DNA of 64,000 bases, from assembly GCF_030264295.1 (NCBI RefSeq), contig NZ_CP127173.1, positions 6,145,501-6,209,500 on the forward strand. The letters are read 5' to 3'. Under the pieces are notes generated by a model that saw only the letters and a program-made list of their open reading frames with translations, had not been told where the DNA came from and made no database searches. Each line of letters starts with the position of its first letter. The stretch's first letter is position 1. Shown piece by piece: positions 35,794 to 44,341 of the stretch. Source of the stretch: Amycolatopsis nalaikhensis. Lineage in GTDB: Bacteria > Actinomycetota > Actinomycetes > Mycobacteriales > Pseudonocardiaceae. The position numbers and the translations under genes were made by a program.

Positions 35794-36045
35794 ACCGCGC
35801 GGGGAGGTGGTGGTCGGCGTGCGATGCGGGCTTGGTTGGCGAGCCGCGTTGTTTGCTCGACGCGGCGTCTCGGCCGCTCGGCCGAAACCGCGCGGGGAGG
35901 TGGTGGTCGGCGTGCGATGGCGGCCTGGCTGGCGAGCCGCGTTGTTTGCTTGGCGCGGCACTTCGGCCGAACCCGTGCGGTGGGGCGGTCGGCGTGCGCT
36001 GCAGACCTGCCCGGCAAGCCGCGTTCCTCGCGCGGCCATGCGCCC
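35794..36045. repeat. Degenerate tandem repeat in the dgt-serpin gap
   Basis: The 500-base gap 35719-36218 has no gene that I can support. It contains about 2.7 tandem copies of an 84-93-base unit starting at 35794, 35887 and 35971. Shared blocks include CGCGGGGAGGTGGTGGTCGG, CGTGCGATG and GGCGAGCCGCGTTGTTTGCT. The unit is GC-rich and the third copy is decayed. Open frames through it have unequal unit lengths and repeat-derived residues only. It is a candidate boundary for the accessory block. Confidence 0.7.
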
Positions 36046-36205
36046 GCGGCCGCCCCACGTCGCCCGGATCCGCTGCGCCCGGCAACCGCCGTAGGGCGGG
36101 TTCCGTTCCGCCGTGTCTAGCATCCGGCGGTGGGCCATCCGGTGGGGGATTTGTCACCGATGGGCGGAGTTCCGCGTGGCCGCCCGGCAGGGTGAACCGT
36201 TCCGG

Positions 36206-36211
36206 TACTCT
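36206..36211 (+). promoter_or_regulatory. Likely -10 box of a leaderless serpin transcript
   Basis: TACTCT ends seven bases before ATG 36219, which lacks a ribosome binding site. This predicts transcription starting at the ATG. Confidence 0.4.
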
Positions 36212-36218
36212 CGCCCGC

Positions 36219-37310
36219 ATGGCCACGGACAGCCACCTCCGGTTCGCCCTCGCCGTCCACCGGGCCCTCGGTGCCGAGGGCGGGAACAGCTGTTTCTCGC
36301 CTTATTCGGTGGCCAGCGCGCTGACCCTCGCCGCCCTCGGGGCGCGGGGCCGGACCCGGGAGGAGCTCGTCGCCCTCGTCGGGGATCCCGGCGGGCAGGC
36401 CACCTTGCTCCGGGAAGCCGCGCAGCTGCTCGAAGTGCCGCGCGGTGAGCAACCCGAGCTGGCCGTCGCGAACACGCTGTGGGCGGACGACCGCCTCCCG
36501 CTCGAAGACTCCTTCAAGACCGAGCTGGCCGGGTGGCCCGGCGCCGCCGTCGCGAGCGCGCCCTTCGAGAAGGAACCCGAAGCCGCCCGTGCGCTGATCA
36601 ACGACGACGTCGGCCGCACCACGCGGGGGCTCATCCCCGAGCTGCTGCCGCCCGGGTCGATCGATCGCGACATAGCCGCCGTGCTCGTCAACGCTCTGTA
36701 CCTGAAGGCCGCCTGGGTTCACCCGTTCCGGGAGGCGAACACCTCGGACGCGCCTTTCCACGCACCGTCCGGCACGCGTGACGTGCCCACCATGTGGCTC
36801 AGCGAGAGCGTCGGCTACGCGCACGCCGGCGGCTGGCAGGCCGTGCAGGTCGTCGCGGCGGGCGGCCTGCAGGCCGTGGTGCTGCTGCCCGACGGCGACC
36901 TCGCCGAGACCGAGGCGACCCTCGACGAAGCCGCGTTGGCGAACCTGCTCGACGGGATCCGGACCAAGCCCGTCGAGCTCGCGCTCCCCAAGATCTCGCT
37001 GGACGTGCCCAGCGCGCTGACCCGCGTGCTGCAGGGTCTCGGCGTCCGCACGATGTTCACCGACGAGGCCGACCTCGGCGGGCTCTCCCCGGACCCGCGG
37101 CTCGCCGTGGCCGAGGTGCTGCACCAGGCCGTGCTGCGGGTGGACGAACAAGGCTTCGAGGGCGCCGCGGCGACCGCGCTCACCATGCGGCTGACCTCGA
37201 TGATCATCGACGAACCGGTCACCGTCACGGTGGACCGGCCGTTCCTGCTGCTGGTCCGGCACGCCGGCACCGGGGCCCTCTACTTCTTCGCCAGGGTGGT
37301 CGAACCGTGA
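36219..37310 (+). CDS. Serpin-family protease inhibitor
   Basis: This 363-residue protein matches the serpin fold from FSPYSVASALTLAALGARG near the start to DRPFLLLVRHAGTGALYFFARV at the end. The hinge reads EQGFEGAAATAL (about residues 311-322). The Ala-rich part fits an inhibitory serpin, but P14 is Phe instead of the usual Thr or Ser, so inhibition is not certain. Counting from the hinge places P1-P1' near Thr-Ser in MRLTSM. No signal peptide is visible, so it probably acts in the cytoplasm. Its stop overlaps the next gene by four bases. Serpins are sporadic in bacteria, which fits an accessory gene. Confidence 0.9.
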   Translation: MATDSHLRFALAVHRALGAEGGNSCFSPYSVASALTLAALGARGRTREELVALVGDPGGQATLLREAAQLLEVPRGEQPELAVANTLWADDRLPLEDSFKTELAGWPGAAVASAPFEKEPEAARALINDDVGRTTRGLIPELLPPGSIDRDIAAVLVNALYLKAAWVHPFREANTSDAPFHAPSGTRDVPTMWLSESVGYAHAGGWQAVQVVAAGGLQAVVLLPDGDLAETEATLDEAALANLLDGIRTKPVELALPKISLDVPSALTRVLQGLGVRTMFTDEADLGGLSPDPRLAVAEVLHQAVLRVDEQGFEGAAATALTMRLTSMIIDEPVTVTVDRPFLLLVRHAGTGALYFFARVVEP

Positions 37311-39118
37311 GCTTGAAGTCCGAAGCCGTCCCCGAACTCGTGCCACCCGCTCCCGAACCACCCGCCGGGCCGAAGCGCTGGGCGTGGCAGGACTCCGCCA
37401 TCGCCGGCGGGTACCTGCTGTTCACGATCCTGCTCTACAACGGCCTGTGGTTCGACCTCAAGCGCGGCTACCTCTGGAACGGCGCCTCCGACCAGAGCCA
37501 GTGGGAGTGGTACTCGACGGTCGTCGCGAAGTCCGTCCTGCACTTCCAGAACCCGTTCACCACGGACCTGCAGAACTACCCGCTCGGCGTCAACATGGCG
37601 GCGAACGCGGCGATGTTCGGCCTGAACATCCCGCTCGCCCCGATCACGCTGACCTTCGGCGCGACGCTCACCTGGGCGATCGTGCTCACCGCCGGGCTCG
37701 CCGGCACCGCGATCGGCTGGTACTGGGTGTTTTCCCGGCACCTGGTGCCCAACCGCACGGCGGCCGCGATCGGCGGCGCGTTCTGCGGGTTCGCGCCGCC
37801 GATGATCTCGCACGGCAACGCGCACCCGAACTTCGTGGTGCTGTTCGTGCTGCCGTTCATCGCGCTGAAGACGATCCAGATCGCGCGCGGCGAACGCCCG
37901 GTGCGCAACGGCATCTGGCTCGGGGTGCTCGTCGCGTGGCAGATCCTGCTCGGCGAAGAACCGCTGGCGATCTTCGCGCTGACGTTCATCGTGTTCGCCG
38001 TCGCGTACTTGGTCCCGCGCCGCACGGAGATCCGCGGCATGCTGGCGCCGCTGGGCAAGGGGATCGGCATCGGCGCGGTGGTCGCGGTGCTGATCGCCGG
38101 GTTCCCGCTGTACTGGCAGTTCTTCGGCCCGCAGAGCTTCCATTCGCTGCTGCACGGCCCGGCGGGCAACGACACGGCGGCCTTCACGCGCTTCGCGACG
38201 CAGTCGATCGCGGGCGCGCCGGAAGCGGCCGCGGACGTTTCGATGAACCGGACCGAGGAGAACGCGTTCTTCGGCTGGCCGCTGATCGTGCTGATGGTGG
38301 TGCTCACGATCTGGCTGTGGCGCGACGTCGTCTCGCGCGCGCTGGCGATCACGATGTACGTGATGGCGCTCCTCTCGCTGGGCATCGAAATCACGGTGGC
38401 GCACGAGGACACCGGCATCCCCGGGCCGTGGAAGTGGCTGGGGCAGCTGCCACTGCTGGACTCGCTGCTCGAATCCCGCCTGGCGATGGGCTGCATCCCG
38501 GTGGTGGGCGGGCTCCTGGCGATCGCGACGCACCGCGTCTGGACGGCGGCGGCGGAGCTGCCTGAGCCCCTCGACGGCAAACCGAGGTTCCCGCTGCGCA
38601 TGATCTGGGTCGGCGCGCTGGTGGCAGTGCTGCTCCCGATCGCGCCGACGGAGCTGGTGACGCACCAGCGCCCGCTGTCCCCGCCGTTCTTCGCGGACGG
38701 GATCTGGCGCCAGTACGTCGCCCCGGGCGGCTCGCTGGTGCCGGTCCCGCTGCCGAGCACGGGTGAAGCCGAGCCGCTGCACTGGCAGGTGGACGCGGGC
38801 CTGGGCTACCCGATGCCGGAGGGCTACTTCGTGGGCCCGACCTCCCCGGACGACCGCCGCGGCCGCTACGGCGCCGTCCCGCGCCCGACGTCGGACCTGT
38901 TCGCCGAGGTCGAGAAGACGGGCCGCGCGGCGGACGTGACGGAGTCCGACCGCACGCAGGCGCTGGAGGACCTGCGGTACTGGAAGGCCGACGTGCTGGT
39001 GGTCGGGCCGCGGCAGAACCAGGAAGCGCTGAAGTCCACTGTGGAGCTGCTGCTGCGGAAACCGGCGGAGTTCGTCGGTGGGGTGTGGGTCTGGGACGTG
39101 CGGCCGCTGACGCCGTAG
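37307..39118 (+). CDS. Large multi-pass membrane protein, glycosyltransferase C-like
   Basis: This 603-residue protein has about eleven hydrophobic segments (from about residue 25 to 450) and a C-terminal soluble region of about 150 residues (VPVPLPSTGEAEPLHWQVDAG to the end). The first loop holds polar residues (NGASDQSQWEWYSTVVAKSVLHFQNPF, seen in two pieces), as in GT-C type polyprenyl-phosphate sugar transferases. No specific family signature could be fixed. The start GTG 37307 overlaps the serpin stop, so the two are probably co-transcribed, which is an unusual pairing. Confidence 0.72.
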   Translation: MSLKSEAVPELVPPAPEPPAGPKRWAWQDSAIAGGYLLFTILLYNGLWFDLKRGYLWNGASDQSQWEWYSTVVAKSVLHFQNPFTTDLQNYPLGVNMAANAAMFGLNIPLAPITLTFGATLTWAIVLTAGLAGTAIGWYWVFSRHLVPNRTAAAIGGAFCGFAPPMISHGNAHPNFVVLFVLPFIALKTIQIARGERPVRNGIWLGVLVAWQILLGEEPLAIFALTFIVFAVAYLVPRRTEIRGMLAPLGKGIGIGAVVAVLIAGFPLYWQFFGPQSFHSLLHGPAGNDTAAFTRFATQSIAGAPEAAADVSMNRTEENAFFGWPLIVLMVVLTIWLWRDVVSRALAITMYVMALLSLGIEITVAHEDTGIPGPWKWLGQLPLLDSLLESRLAMGCIPVVGGLLAIATHRVWTAAAELPEPLDGKPRFPLRMIWVGALVAVLLPIAPTELVTHQRPLSPPFFADGIWRQYVAPGGSLVPVPLPSTGEAEPLHWQVDAGLGYPMPEGYFVGPTSPDDRRGRYGAVPRPTSDLFAEVEKTGRAADVTESDRTQALEDLRYWKADVLVVGPRQNQEALKSTVELLLRKPAEFVGGVWVWDVRPLTP

Positions 39119-39202
39119 TCGCTCACGCCGCGGCCGGGCGAGCGGTGCTGGCCGCGGTCGTGCCGTGCTGTGCGTTTCAGCGGGCCGCTGACGGCACACC
39201 GG

Positions 39203-39880
39203 TCATGCCACCTCCAGCAGGAGTCGGGCCAGCTCCGCCGGTTGCGAGAACATCGGCCAGTGCCCGGTCTCCATCTCCACCAGCCGCCACCGGTCGCTTT
39301 CCAGCAGCTTCACCACGTCCGGGCTCGGGGTGTCGCCGTCGAGGAGGCACTTGAGGTACGTCGCCGGGAGTTCTTCCAGCGGACCGTTCAGCTTCGCCGG
39401 TTCCGTCAGCGAGGCCGCCGGGTGCGGGGTCGATCCGACGATGCGGGCGATCTGCTCGTCCGAAAGTCCTTGCCCCGCATAGTCTTCCGCCGGCAGCGGG
39501 GGCCAGAAACCCCGCTCGGTCAGCTCCGCGACCTGCGCCGCGCTCCAGACCGACGTGAACGACTCGCCGTCGGTCGGCACGTTCGAATCCACGAACACGG
39601 CGTGGTGCAGCCGGTCGCCGATGCGCTGCGCCGCCTGGCCGACCGGGATGCCCGAGTAGCTGTGTCCCACCATCACGACGTTCCGCAGGTCCGCGCGCTC
39701 GACGACGTCCACGATGTCCTGCACGTGCGTCTGCTGCCCGGCCGGGATCCCGCTCCGCTCGGCCAGGCCGGACAGCGTCACGGGGTGGGCGCCGTGGCCC
39801 GCTTCCCGCAGAGCCGGCACCACGTCGTCCCACGCCCATGCGCCGAGCCAAGCCCCGGCCACCAGTACGAATTCAGCCAT
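39203..39880 (-). CDS. Alpha/beta-hydrolase (esterase)
   Basis: This 225-residue protein has the oxyanion region FVLVAGAWLGAWAWDDVVPAL, nucleophile Ser in VGHSYSGIP and catalytic His in METGHWPMFSQP, with an acid residue in the segment before it. It resembles the small methylesterase/salicylate-esterase group of alpha/beta hydrolases. It is convergent with the membrane-protein gene and divergent from the DinB-like gene. The substrate is unknown. Confidence 0.87.
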   Translation of the reverse strand: MAEFVLVAGAWLGAWAWDDVVPALREAGHGAHPVTLSGLAERSGIPAGQQTHVQDIVDVVERADLRNVVMVGHSYSGIPVGQAAQRIGDRLHHAVFVDSNVPTDGESFTSVWSAAQVAELTERGFWPPLPAEDYAGQGLSDEQIARIVGSTPHPAASLTEPAKLNGPLEELPATYLKCLLDGDTPSPDVVKLLESDRWRLVEMETGHWPMFSQPAELARLLLEVA

Positions 39881-39915
39881 GATCGGAACCTAGCGGAGGG
39901 CACCGACAATTTCGG

Positions 39916-39921
39916 TAGAGT
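39916..39921 (+). promoter_or_regulatory. Likely -10 box of a leaderless DinB-like gene
   Basis: TAGAGT ends eight bases before GTG 39930, and there is no ribosome binding site. Confidence 0.35.
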
Positions 39922-39929
39922 CGGCGCCC

Positions 39930-40469
39930 GTGACCTCAGTGGACGAGCAGGGGCGGCCCGAACCGCCCGTCGACGGCGACGAAGCCGCGACCCTCCTCGG
40001 TTTCCTCGACTTCCACCGCGCGACCCTCGCCTGGAAGTGCGCCGGGCTGGACGCGGACGGCCTGCGCGCGACCGTCGCGCCGTCCACCCTCACCCTCGGC
40101 GGACTCCTGAAGCACCTAGCCTACGTCGAGGACCACTGGTTCTCGCGGGTCCTGTTCGACCGCGAGCGGTCGGCGCCGTTCGACACCGTCGACTGGGCCG
40201 AAACTCCGGACTGGGACTGGGAATCCGCCGCGGACGACACCCCGGAGCAGCTCTTCGGGCTCTGGGAAGAGACTGTCGCCCGGTCCCGCGCCGCCGTGGC
40301 GCAGGTGCTCGAGGACGGCGACCTGTCCCAGCCCGCCAAGCGCCCCTGGCCCGACGGCCGCGCGCCGAGCCTGCGCTGGATCCTCGTCCACATGGTCGAG
40401 GAGTACTCCCGGCACAACGGCCACGCCGACTTCCTCCGCGAGTCGGTGGACGGCAGCACGGGGGAGTAG
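39930..40469 (+). CDS. DinB/DUF664 family protein
   Basis: This 179-residue four-helix protein has the DUF664/DinB pattern, with potential metal-binding His residues in LKHLAYVEDHWF and in the C-terminal HMVEEYSRHNGHADFLRE. Actinobacterial members are often mycothiol-dependent enzymes or of unknown function. It starts at GTG 39930, and the next gene begins three bases after its stop. Confidence 0.87.
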   Translation: MTSVDEQGRPEPPVDGDEAATLLGFLDFHRATLAWKCAGLDADGLRATVAPSTLTLGGLLKHLAYVEDHWFSRVLFDRERSAPFDTVDWAETPDWDWESAADDTPEQLFGLWEETVARSRAAVAQVLEDGDLSQPAKRPWPDGRAPSLRWILVHMVEEYSRHNGHADFLRESVDGSTGE

Positions 40470-40472
40470 CGG

Positions 40473-41117
40473 GTGGTGCTGTACCCCGAAGTCGAAGCCG
40501 CCGGGACGCTCCTCGCGGCCTTCCGCGACGTGCTCGGGCCGGACGTCCACCTCGAGGAAATGCCGGCGTGGCCGGGCCGGAACGTGGTCGCCCGGGGCCG
40601 CGACCGGTCGGTGGACACCGTGCTCGGCAGCGAGAAACGGGTTTTCCTCCTGCAGTTCTGGGCCAGGAGAATCCACTACGCGAGCGGTCAGACCGCCGAT
40701 CTCGCCGCGGCGGCGGGTGCCGCCCGCGACTGGGTCGCCGGGGCCACGCCGGACGCGATGCGGGCGGCCTGGCCGTTCGCCCGGTTCGGTGATTGGGCCG
40801 ACGCCTGCGAACGCGGCGAAGGCGTCGAATACATGTGGCAGCAGTACTTCGCCTACCGCGACCGGGCGCCGCAGCTGGTGCCGTTGCGCCGGTTCATCGA
40901 ACTGGCGATGGCCGAACCGCGGCTGCGGTCGCGGTACCCGTTCACCAGCCACGGCACGCTCGGGCTCCGGCCCGCCGCCGAACCGTCGCCGTCGCTGGGC
41001 GTCTGGGTGACTCCCGGGCGGGACGGCGGTTTCCGGGTGCGGGGCCCCGATCGCGAGGAGGTCCGGGTGCCGGACGCCGAAGCGGCCGTCGCGCGGGTGG
41101 TTTCCCTCATCGGCTGA
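40473..41117 (+). CDS. DUF6193-like protein of unknown function
   Basis: This 214-residue soluble protein has LLQFWARRIHYASGQTADLA, a central AWPFARFGDWADACERGEGVEYMWQ and a C-terminal beta-rich part. The pattern resembles DUF6193 proteins of actinomycetes, which are annotated near natural-product genes; this assignment is tentative. It is translated just after the DinB-like gene and overlaps the convergent TetR gene by 11 bases. Confidence 0.6.
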   Translation: MVLYPEVEAAGTLLAAFRDVLGPDVHLEEMPAWPGRNVVARGRDRSVDTVLGSEKRVFLLQFWARRIHYASGQTADLAAAAGAARDWVAGATPDAMRAAWPFARFGDWADACERGEGVEYMWQQYFAYRDRAPQLVPLRRFIELAMAEPRLRSRYPFTSHGTLGLRPAAEPSPSLGVWVTPGRDGGFRVRGPDREEVRVPDAEAAVARVVSLIG

Positions 41118-41715
41118 CCCGCAGGCCGACGAGCTTGACCAGGAACCGGTCGATCTGTTCGACCGCCGGCGGCCACGGCAGGTCGGGCTCGTTGATGCGC
41201 TGCGCCAGCATCCCGTTCACCGCGGTCCGCAGGTCGATGGCGACCGTCGCCGGATCGTCTTCCGGTGCCAAGCCCGCCGCCATGCATGCCCGTACCGCTT
41301 CGGTCGTCCGCGCGACCATGATCTCCTTGAACGGCATCCCGTGGCGCCGGTGGACCTTGCTCTCGTGCAGGACCTTGTACAGCCCCGGGTGTGCCCGCGC
41401 CCAGTCCGCCTGAGCCAGGATCCGGGCGCGCAACGCGGCCGCCGGGTCCGGGGCGGCCGCCGCGGCCTCGTCGCCCGTCGCCACCAGTTCCTCGTGGCAC
41501 CGCCGCATCGCCGCCAGCACCAGCGCGTCGCGGTCCGGGAAGTGCAGGTACACCGACGTCGCCGCGATCGACACCGCTCGCGCGACCGCGCGCAGGGACA
41601 GCGCCTCGTCGTCGGCCAGCTCGTCGAGCATGCCGACGGCGGCCGTGACGATCTCTTCGCGCAGCAGTTCGCCCTGGCCGCGGGCGTTGGGACGGCGGCG
41701 GGTGGTCTCTTCCAT
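41107..41715 (-). CDS. TetR-family transcriptional regulator
   Basis: This 202-residue repressor has an N-terminal helix-turn-helix (EIVTAAVGMLDELADDEALSLRAVARAVSIAATSVYLHFPDRDAL) and a TetR_C-like ligand domain. I chose ATG 41715; an ATG at 41742 would extend the protein across the operator. It is divergent from a carboxymuconolactone decarboxylase-family gene, with two clear palindromes between them. It probably represses both. Confidence 0.9.
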   Translation of the reverse strand: MEETTRRRPNARGQGELLREEIVTAAVGMLDELADDEALSLRAVARAVSIAATSVYLHFPDRDALVLAAMRRCHEELVATGDEAAAAAPDPAAALRARILAQADWARAHPGLYKVLHESKVHRRHGMPFKEIMVARTTEAVRACMAAGLAPEDDPATVAIDLRTAVNGMLAQRINEPDLPWPPAVEQIDRFLVKLVGLRVSR

Positions 41716-41744
41716 CGCCGCCCAGTGTAGCTGGACACCCATTG

Positions 41745-41787
41745 CGCTACAGGTGTAGCGTCACTTGCACTACAGCTGTAGCGCTAC
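41745..41787. promoter_or_regulatory. Tandem TetR operators between divergent genes
   Basis: CGCTACA-GG-TGTAGCG (41745-41760) and CTACAGCTGTAG (41770-41781) are two palindromes with the same half-site, and their centres are 23 bases apart. A third short palindrome, GTAGCGCTAC (41778-41787), overlaps the second. They fill the gap between the TetR start and the TTG start at 41816, and are most likely the TetR's own operators. Confidence 0.7.
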
Positions 41788-41815
41788 GAATGTCCACCAC
41801 CTGAGGAGCGCGATC

Positions 41816-42490
41816 TTGACCACCACCGAAACCTCACTCGACACCGTGTTCGCCCAGCTGGCCGGGGCGACCGAGGACTACGTCGGGGCGATTCTTGAGC
41901 TGACCGACCGCGAGAAGACGTTCCTGCGCGTCACCGCCGACGTCTGCCAGGGCACCTTCGGCCTGCCGTTCACCGCGCACGTCCGGACCGGGCTCGCCGC
42001 CGGCGTGTCCACCGCGGACGTCCGCGCGCTGCTGCGGTTCGTCTCCTACGACTGCGGCTACCACGCGGCCGCCGCGGGCCTCGAACGGCTCGCCGACGTC
42101 GAAGCCGAGCTGGGCATCGCGCGGCCGGACGCCGAACCACTGGACCCGGAGCTGCTGACGCCGGGGCCCAGCCCGCTGCCGGACGCCGTCCGGGCCCGGC
42201 TCGACGAGCTGGACGCGCACTTCACCGGCTTCTTCGACCTGCAGTCGCGGATGCGCGCCGGGCACGGGCCGGGCACGCTCAGCGAACGCGAGCGCGGCCT
42301 GGTCAGCCTCAGCGTCGACGTCCACTACCAAACACTGGCCGACACGTTCCGCACCCACGTCGGGCGCGCGCTGCGCGGCGGCGCGTCGCCGGAGGACGTG
42401 CGCGCCGCGCTGCGGTTCAACGCCCAGTTCGGCGTCACGCGGGCTTGGCACGCCTGGGAAGCGCTGAACCCGATCCTCGCGGACAGCTAG
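41816..42490 (+). CDS. Carboxymuconolactone decarboxylase (AhpD-like) family protein
   Basis: This 224-residue protein carries two AhpD/CMD-like helical repeats (about 25-100 and 140-215), for example LTDREKTFLRVTADVCQGTFGLPFTAHVRTGL and LSERERGLVSLSVDVHYQTL. The redox CxxC of AhpD is absent. I chose TTG 41816 because GAGGAG lies seven bases upstream; the extended frame would cross the TetR operators. It is probably controlled by the divergent TetR. The reaction is unknown. Confidence 0.8.
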   Translation: MTTTETSLDTVFAQLAGATEDYVGAILELTDREKTFLRVTADVCQGTFGLPFTAHVRTGLAAGVSTADVRALLRFVSYDCGYHAAAAGLERLADVEAELGIARPDAEPLDPELLTPGPSPLPDAVRARLDELDAHFTGFFDLQSRMRAGHGPGTLSERERGLVSLSVDVHYQTLADTFRTHVGRALRGGASPEDVRAALRFNAQFGVTRAWHAWEALNPILADS

Positions 42491-42936
42491 CCGAGGACCT
42501 CGTCGGCGAGCCGGTTCAGGTAGGCGGCGAACCGCTCGCGGTCTTCCGGTGCCCAGTGGCCCACCAGTGCGTCGAACGCTTGACGCTGGTGGGCCTGCGA
42601 AGTCGCGAGAAACTCCTTCGCCGCTTCGGTGAGCGTGAGCGCGGCGCGCCGCGCGTCGCGGGTCGACGTCGAGCGCACCACGAAGCCGTCTCGCACCGCT
42701 TCGCCGACCATCCGGCTCGCCACCGAGCGGTCGATGCCGAGCTGGTGGGCCACGTCGGCGACGGTCACTTCCTCCCTCGATGCCCCGTCGATCGCCTGGA
42801 TGACGAAGAGGTTCGGCACCGTCCACGCCGGTGGGGCGTCGGCGGCGAAGCGCTCGACGACGTCCGGGGCCCACTGGCGCGCCCAGTGGCGGACCAGGCG
42901 GAAGAGGGCGGGGCCACCGGGGCTTGATGCGTGCAT
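42487..42936 (-). CDS. MarR-family transcriptional regulator
   Basis: This 149-residue regulator has the MarR winged helix (EVTVADVAHQLGIDRSVASRMVGEAVRDGFVVRSTSTRDARRAALTLTEAAKEF, in two segments). Its ATG at 42936 lies 24 bases from the divergent MFS start. Both starts are in the same near-palindrome, so MarR should repress itself and the pump. It is convergent with the CMD-family gene (four-base overlap). Confidence 0.9.
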   Translation of the reverse strand: MHASSPGGPALFRLVRHWARQWAPDVVERFAADAPPAWTVPNLFVIQAIDGASREEVTVADVAHQLGIDRSVASRMVGEAVRDGFVVRSTSTRDARRAALTLTEAAKEFLATSQAHQRQAFDALVGHWAPEDRERFAAYLNRLADEVLG

Positions 42937-42971
42937 AAGGCACGTTATAACGTGTGCTTTATGCACGCATC
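42926..42971. promoter_or_regulatory. Near-palindromic divergent promoter/operator including both start codons
   Basis: The core CACGTTATAACGTG (42941-42954) is a perfect palindrome. It is flanked by GATGCGTGCATAAG (42926-42939) and CTTTATGCACGCATC (42957-42971), which are inverted copies of each other with one extra base. As a result both genes begin ATGCACGCATC and both proteins begin Met-His-Ala-Ser. The 24-base gap leaves no room for separate leaders. It is a likely MarR operator. Confidence 0.75.
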
Positions 42972-44319
42972 TCGGAACCTGGTTTACGCCGGACTCCTGC
43001 TCGGCATGGCCATGGCCCAGCTCGACGGCCTGGTCGTCACCGCGGCCCTGCCCTCGATCGGCGCCGACCTGCACGCCCGGACCGGGCTCGTCGCGGTCAC
43101 CGCGGCCGGTCTGCTCACCCTCACCGTCGCGACGCCGCTGCACGGCCGCCTCGGCGACCTCTACGGCCGTCGGCTGACGTTCGCCTGCTCGGTGCTGGTG
43201 TTCGCCGCCGCCTCGGCGTGGTGCGCGGCCGCTCCCGATATCGGTTCGCTCGTCGCCGCCCGCGCGCTGCAGGGGCTCGGCGGGAGCGGACTGATCGTCA
43301 CGGCCATGAGCGCACTTGGCGAGCTGTTCGAGCGAGACGAGCTGCTGCGCCGCCAAGGCTGGCAGACGGCCGTCTTCGCGGCCGCCACCCTCGGCGGGCC
43401 GCCGCTGGGTGGACTGCTCGCCGCGGGCCCCGGCTGGCGGTGGATCTTCCTCGTCAACCTGCCCCTGTGCGTGCCCGCGCTGCTGCTCGGCCTGCGCGGC
43501 TTGCCCGCGAAACCGCGTGGTGCCAAGGAAAAGTTCGACGTGCCGGGCAGCGCGCTGCTCGCCGTCGCGGGCTCCGCCGTCGTCGCGCTCGGGACCGTCG
43601 ACGCGCTCGCCCGCAGTCCACTGTGGACGCCGTTGCTGGCCGGAACGGCCGCCGTGGCCGGGTTCCTGTTCGTCCGGCGCCAGCGTCGCACGCCGAGCCC
43701 GCTGATCTCGCCGAAGGTGTTCGCCGACGCCGTGCTGGCCCGCGCGGTGGTGGTCAACGGCCTGGCGGGCGCCGCGCTCTACGGCACGTTCACCTACGTC
43801 GCCCTGGTGGCCGCGGCGAGCACGGACGCGGCCGGGACGGGCCTGCTGCTCGTCGCCATGACCGCCGGTCAGCTCGCGCTGTCCGCGTCCTTCGCCGCGC
43901 TCGCCCGCCGCCACCCGGACATGACGGCGTGGGGACGGCTCGGCTGCGCGCTCGGCACCGCGGGGCTCGCCGCGATCGCCGTCGCGGCCGCGCTCGGCGG
44001 GCCGCCCTGGCTGCTCGCGCCGGGGTTGTTCGCGATCGGTGCCGCGTTCGCGGTCTGCACGTCCGCGTACACCGTCCTGGGCCAGACGCGGGCGAAGCGC
44101 GACCTGATGGGCGTCACCTTGGGCTCGTTGACCTTCGCGCGGCAGGCGGGCGGGCTGGCCGGGGCCGCGGTGTTCGGCTGGCTCGCGCTGGCCGCGACCG
44201 GCGGGCTGGCCGCGCCGGGCCTCACCGTCGTGTTCGCCGCCGCGGCCGCCGTGCTGCTGGTGGCCTGGGTCACAGCGCCCGGTGTCACGTCCTCGGACGC
44301 CGTCTCGTCCAGCCCGTAG
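42961..44319 (+). CDS. MFS transporter (DHA2-like drug efflux)
   Basis: This 452-residue protein has about twelve to fourteen hydrophobic segments and MFS motifs: LDGLVVTAALPSIGADL (motif D1 region), GRLGDLYGRR (motif A) and RALQGLGGSGLIVTAMSAL with the motif C-like LGGPPLGGLL of antiporters. It probably exports a drug or dye with proton exchange under control of the divergent MarR. ATG 42961 lies at the edge of the operator, so the mRNA is probably leaderless. Confidence 0.88.
   Translation: MHASRNLVYAGLLLGMAMAQLDGLVVTAALPSIGADLHARTGLVAVTAAGLLTLTVATPLHGRLGDLYGRRLTFACSVLVFAAASAWCAAAPDIGSLVAARALQGLGGSGLIVTAMSALGELFERDELLRRQGWQTAVFAAATLGGPPLGGLLAAGPGWRWIFLVNLPLCVPALLLGLRGLPAKPRGAKEKFDVPGSALLAVAGSAVVALGTVDALARSPLWTPLLAGTAAVAGFLFVRRQRRTPSPLISPKVFADAVLARAVVVNGLAGAALYGTFTYVALVAAASTDAAGTGLLLVAMTAGQLALSASFAALARRHPDMTAWGRLGCALGTAGLAAIAVAAALGGPPWLLAPGLFAIGAAFAVCTSAYTVLGQTRAKRDLMGVTLGSLTFARQAGGLAGAAVFGWLALAATGGLAAPGLTVVFAAAAAVLLVAWVTAPGVTSSDAVSSSP
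44283..44309 (+). promoter_or_regulatory. Candidate ECF41 sigma-factor promoter
   Basis: TGTCACG (44283-44289) and CGTC (44306-44309) are separated by 16 bases. This fits the ECF41-type consensus as I recall it (TGTCACA, about 16 bases, CGTC). It lies inside the end of the MFS gene, 32 bases before the CMD-family start at 44342. ECF41 genes typically regulate such CMD genes, and an ECF41 sigma gene lies 1.4 kb downstream. Confidence 0.5.
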
Positions 44320-44341
44320 GACCGAGACGAAGGAGACCGAA

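Noticed and set aside
35722..36120. Open frames on both strands over the 84-93-base tandem repeat
   Set aside because: Unit lengths differ, no start signal fits, and the residues are only repeat-derived; treated as non-coding repeat.
33870..36218. Upstream part of a 1146-codon open frame that ends in the serpin
   Set aside because: Only the part from ATG 36219 encodes serpin; the rest is out of frame with dgt and the YdcF-like gene and crosses the tandem repeat.
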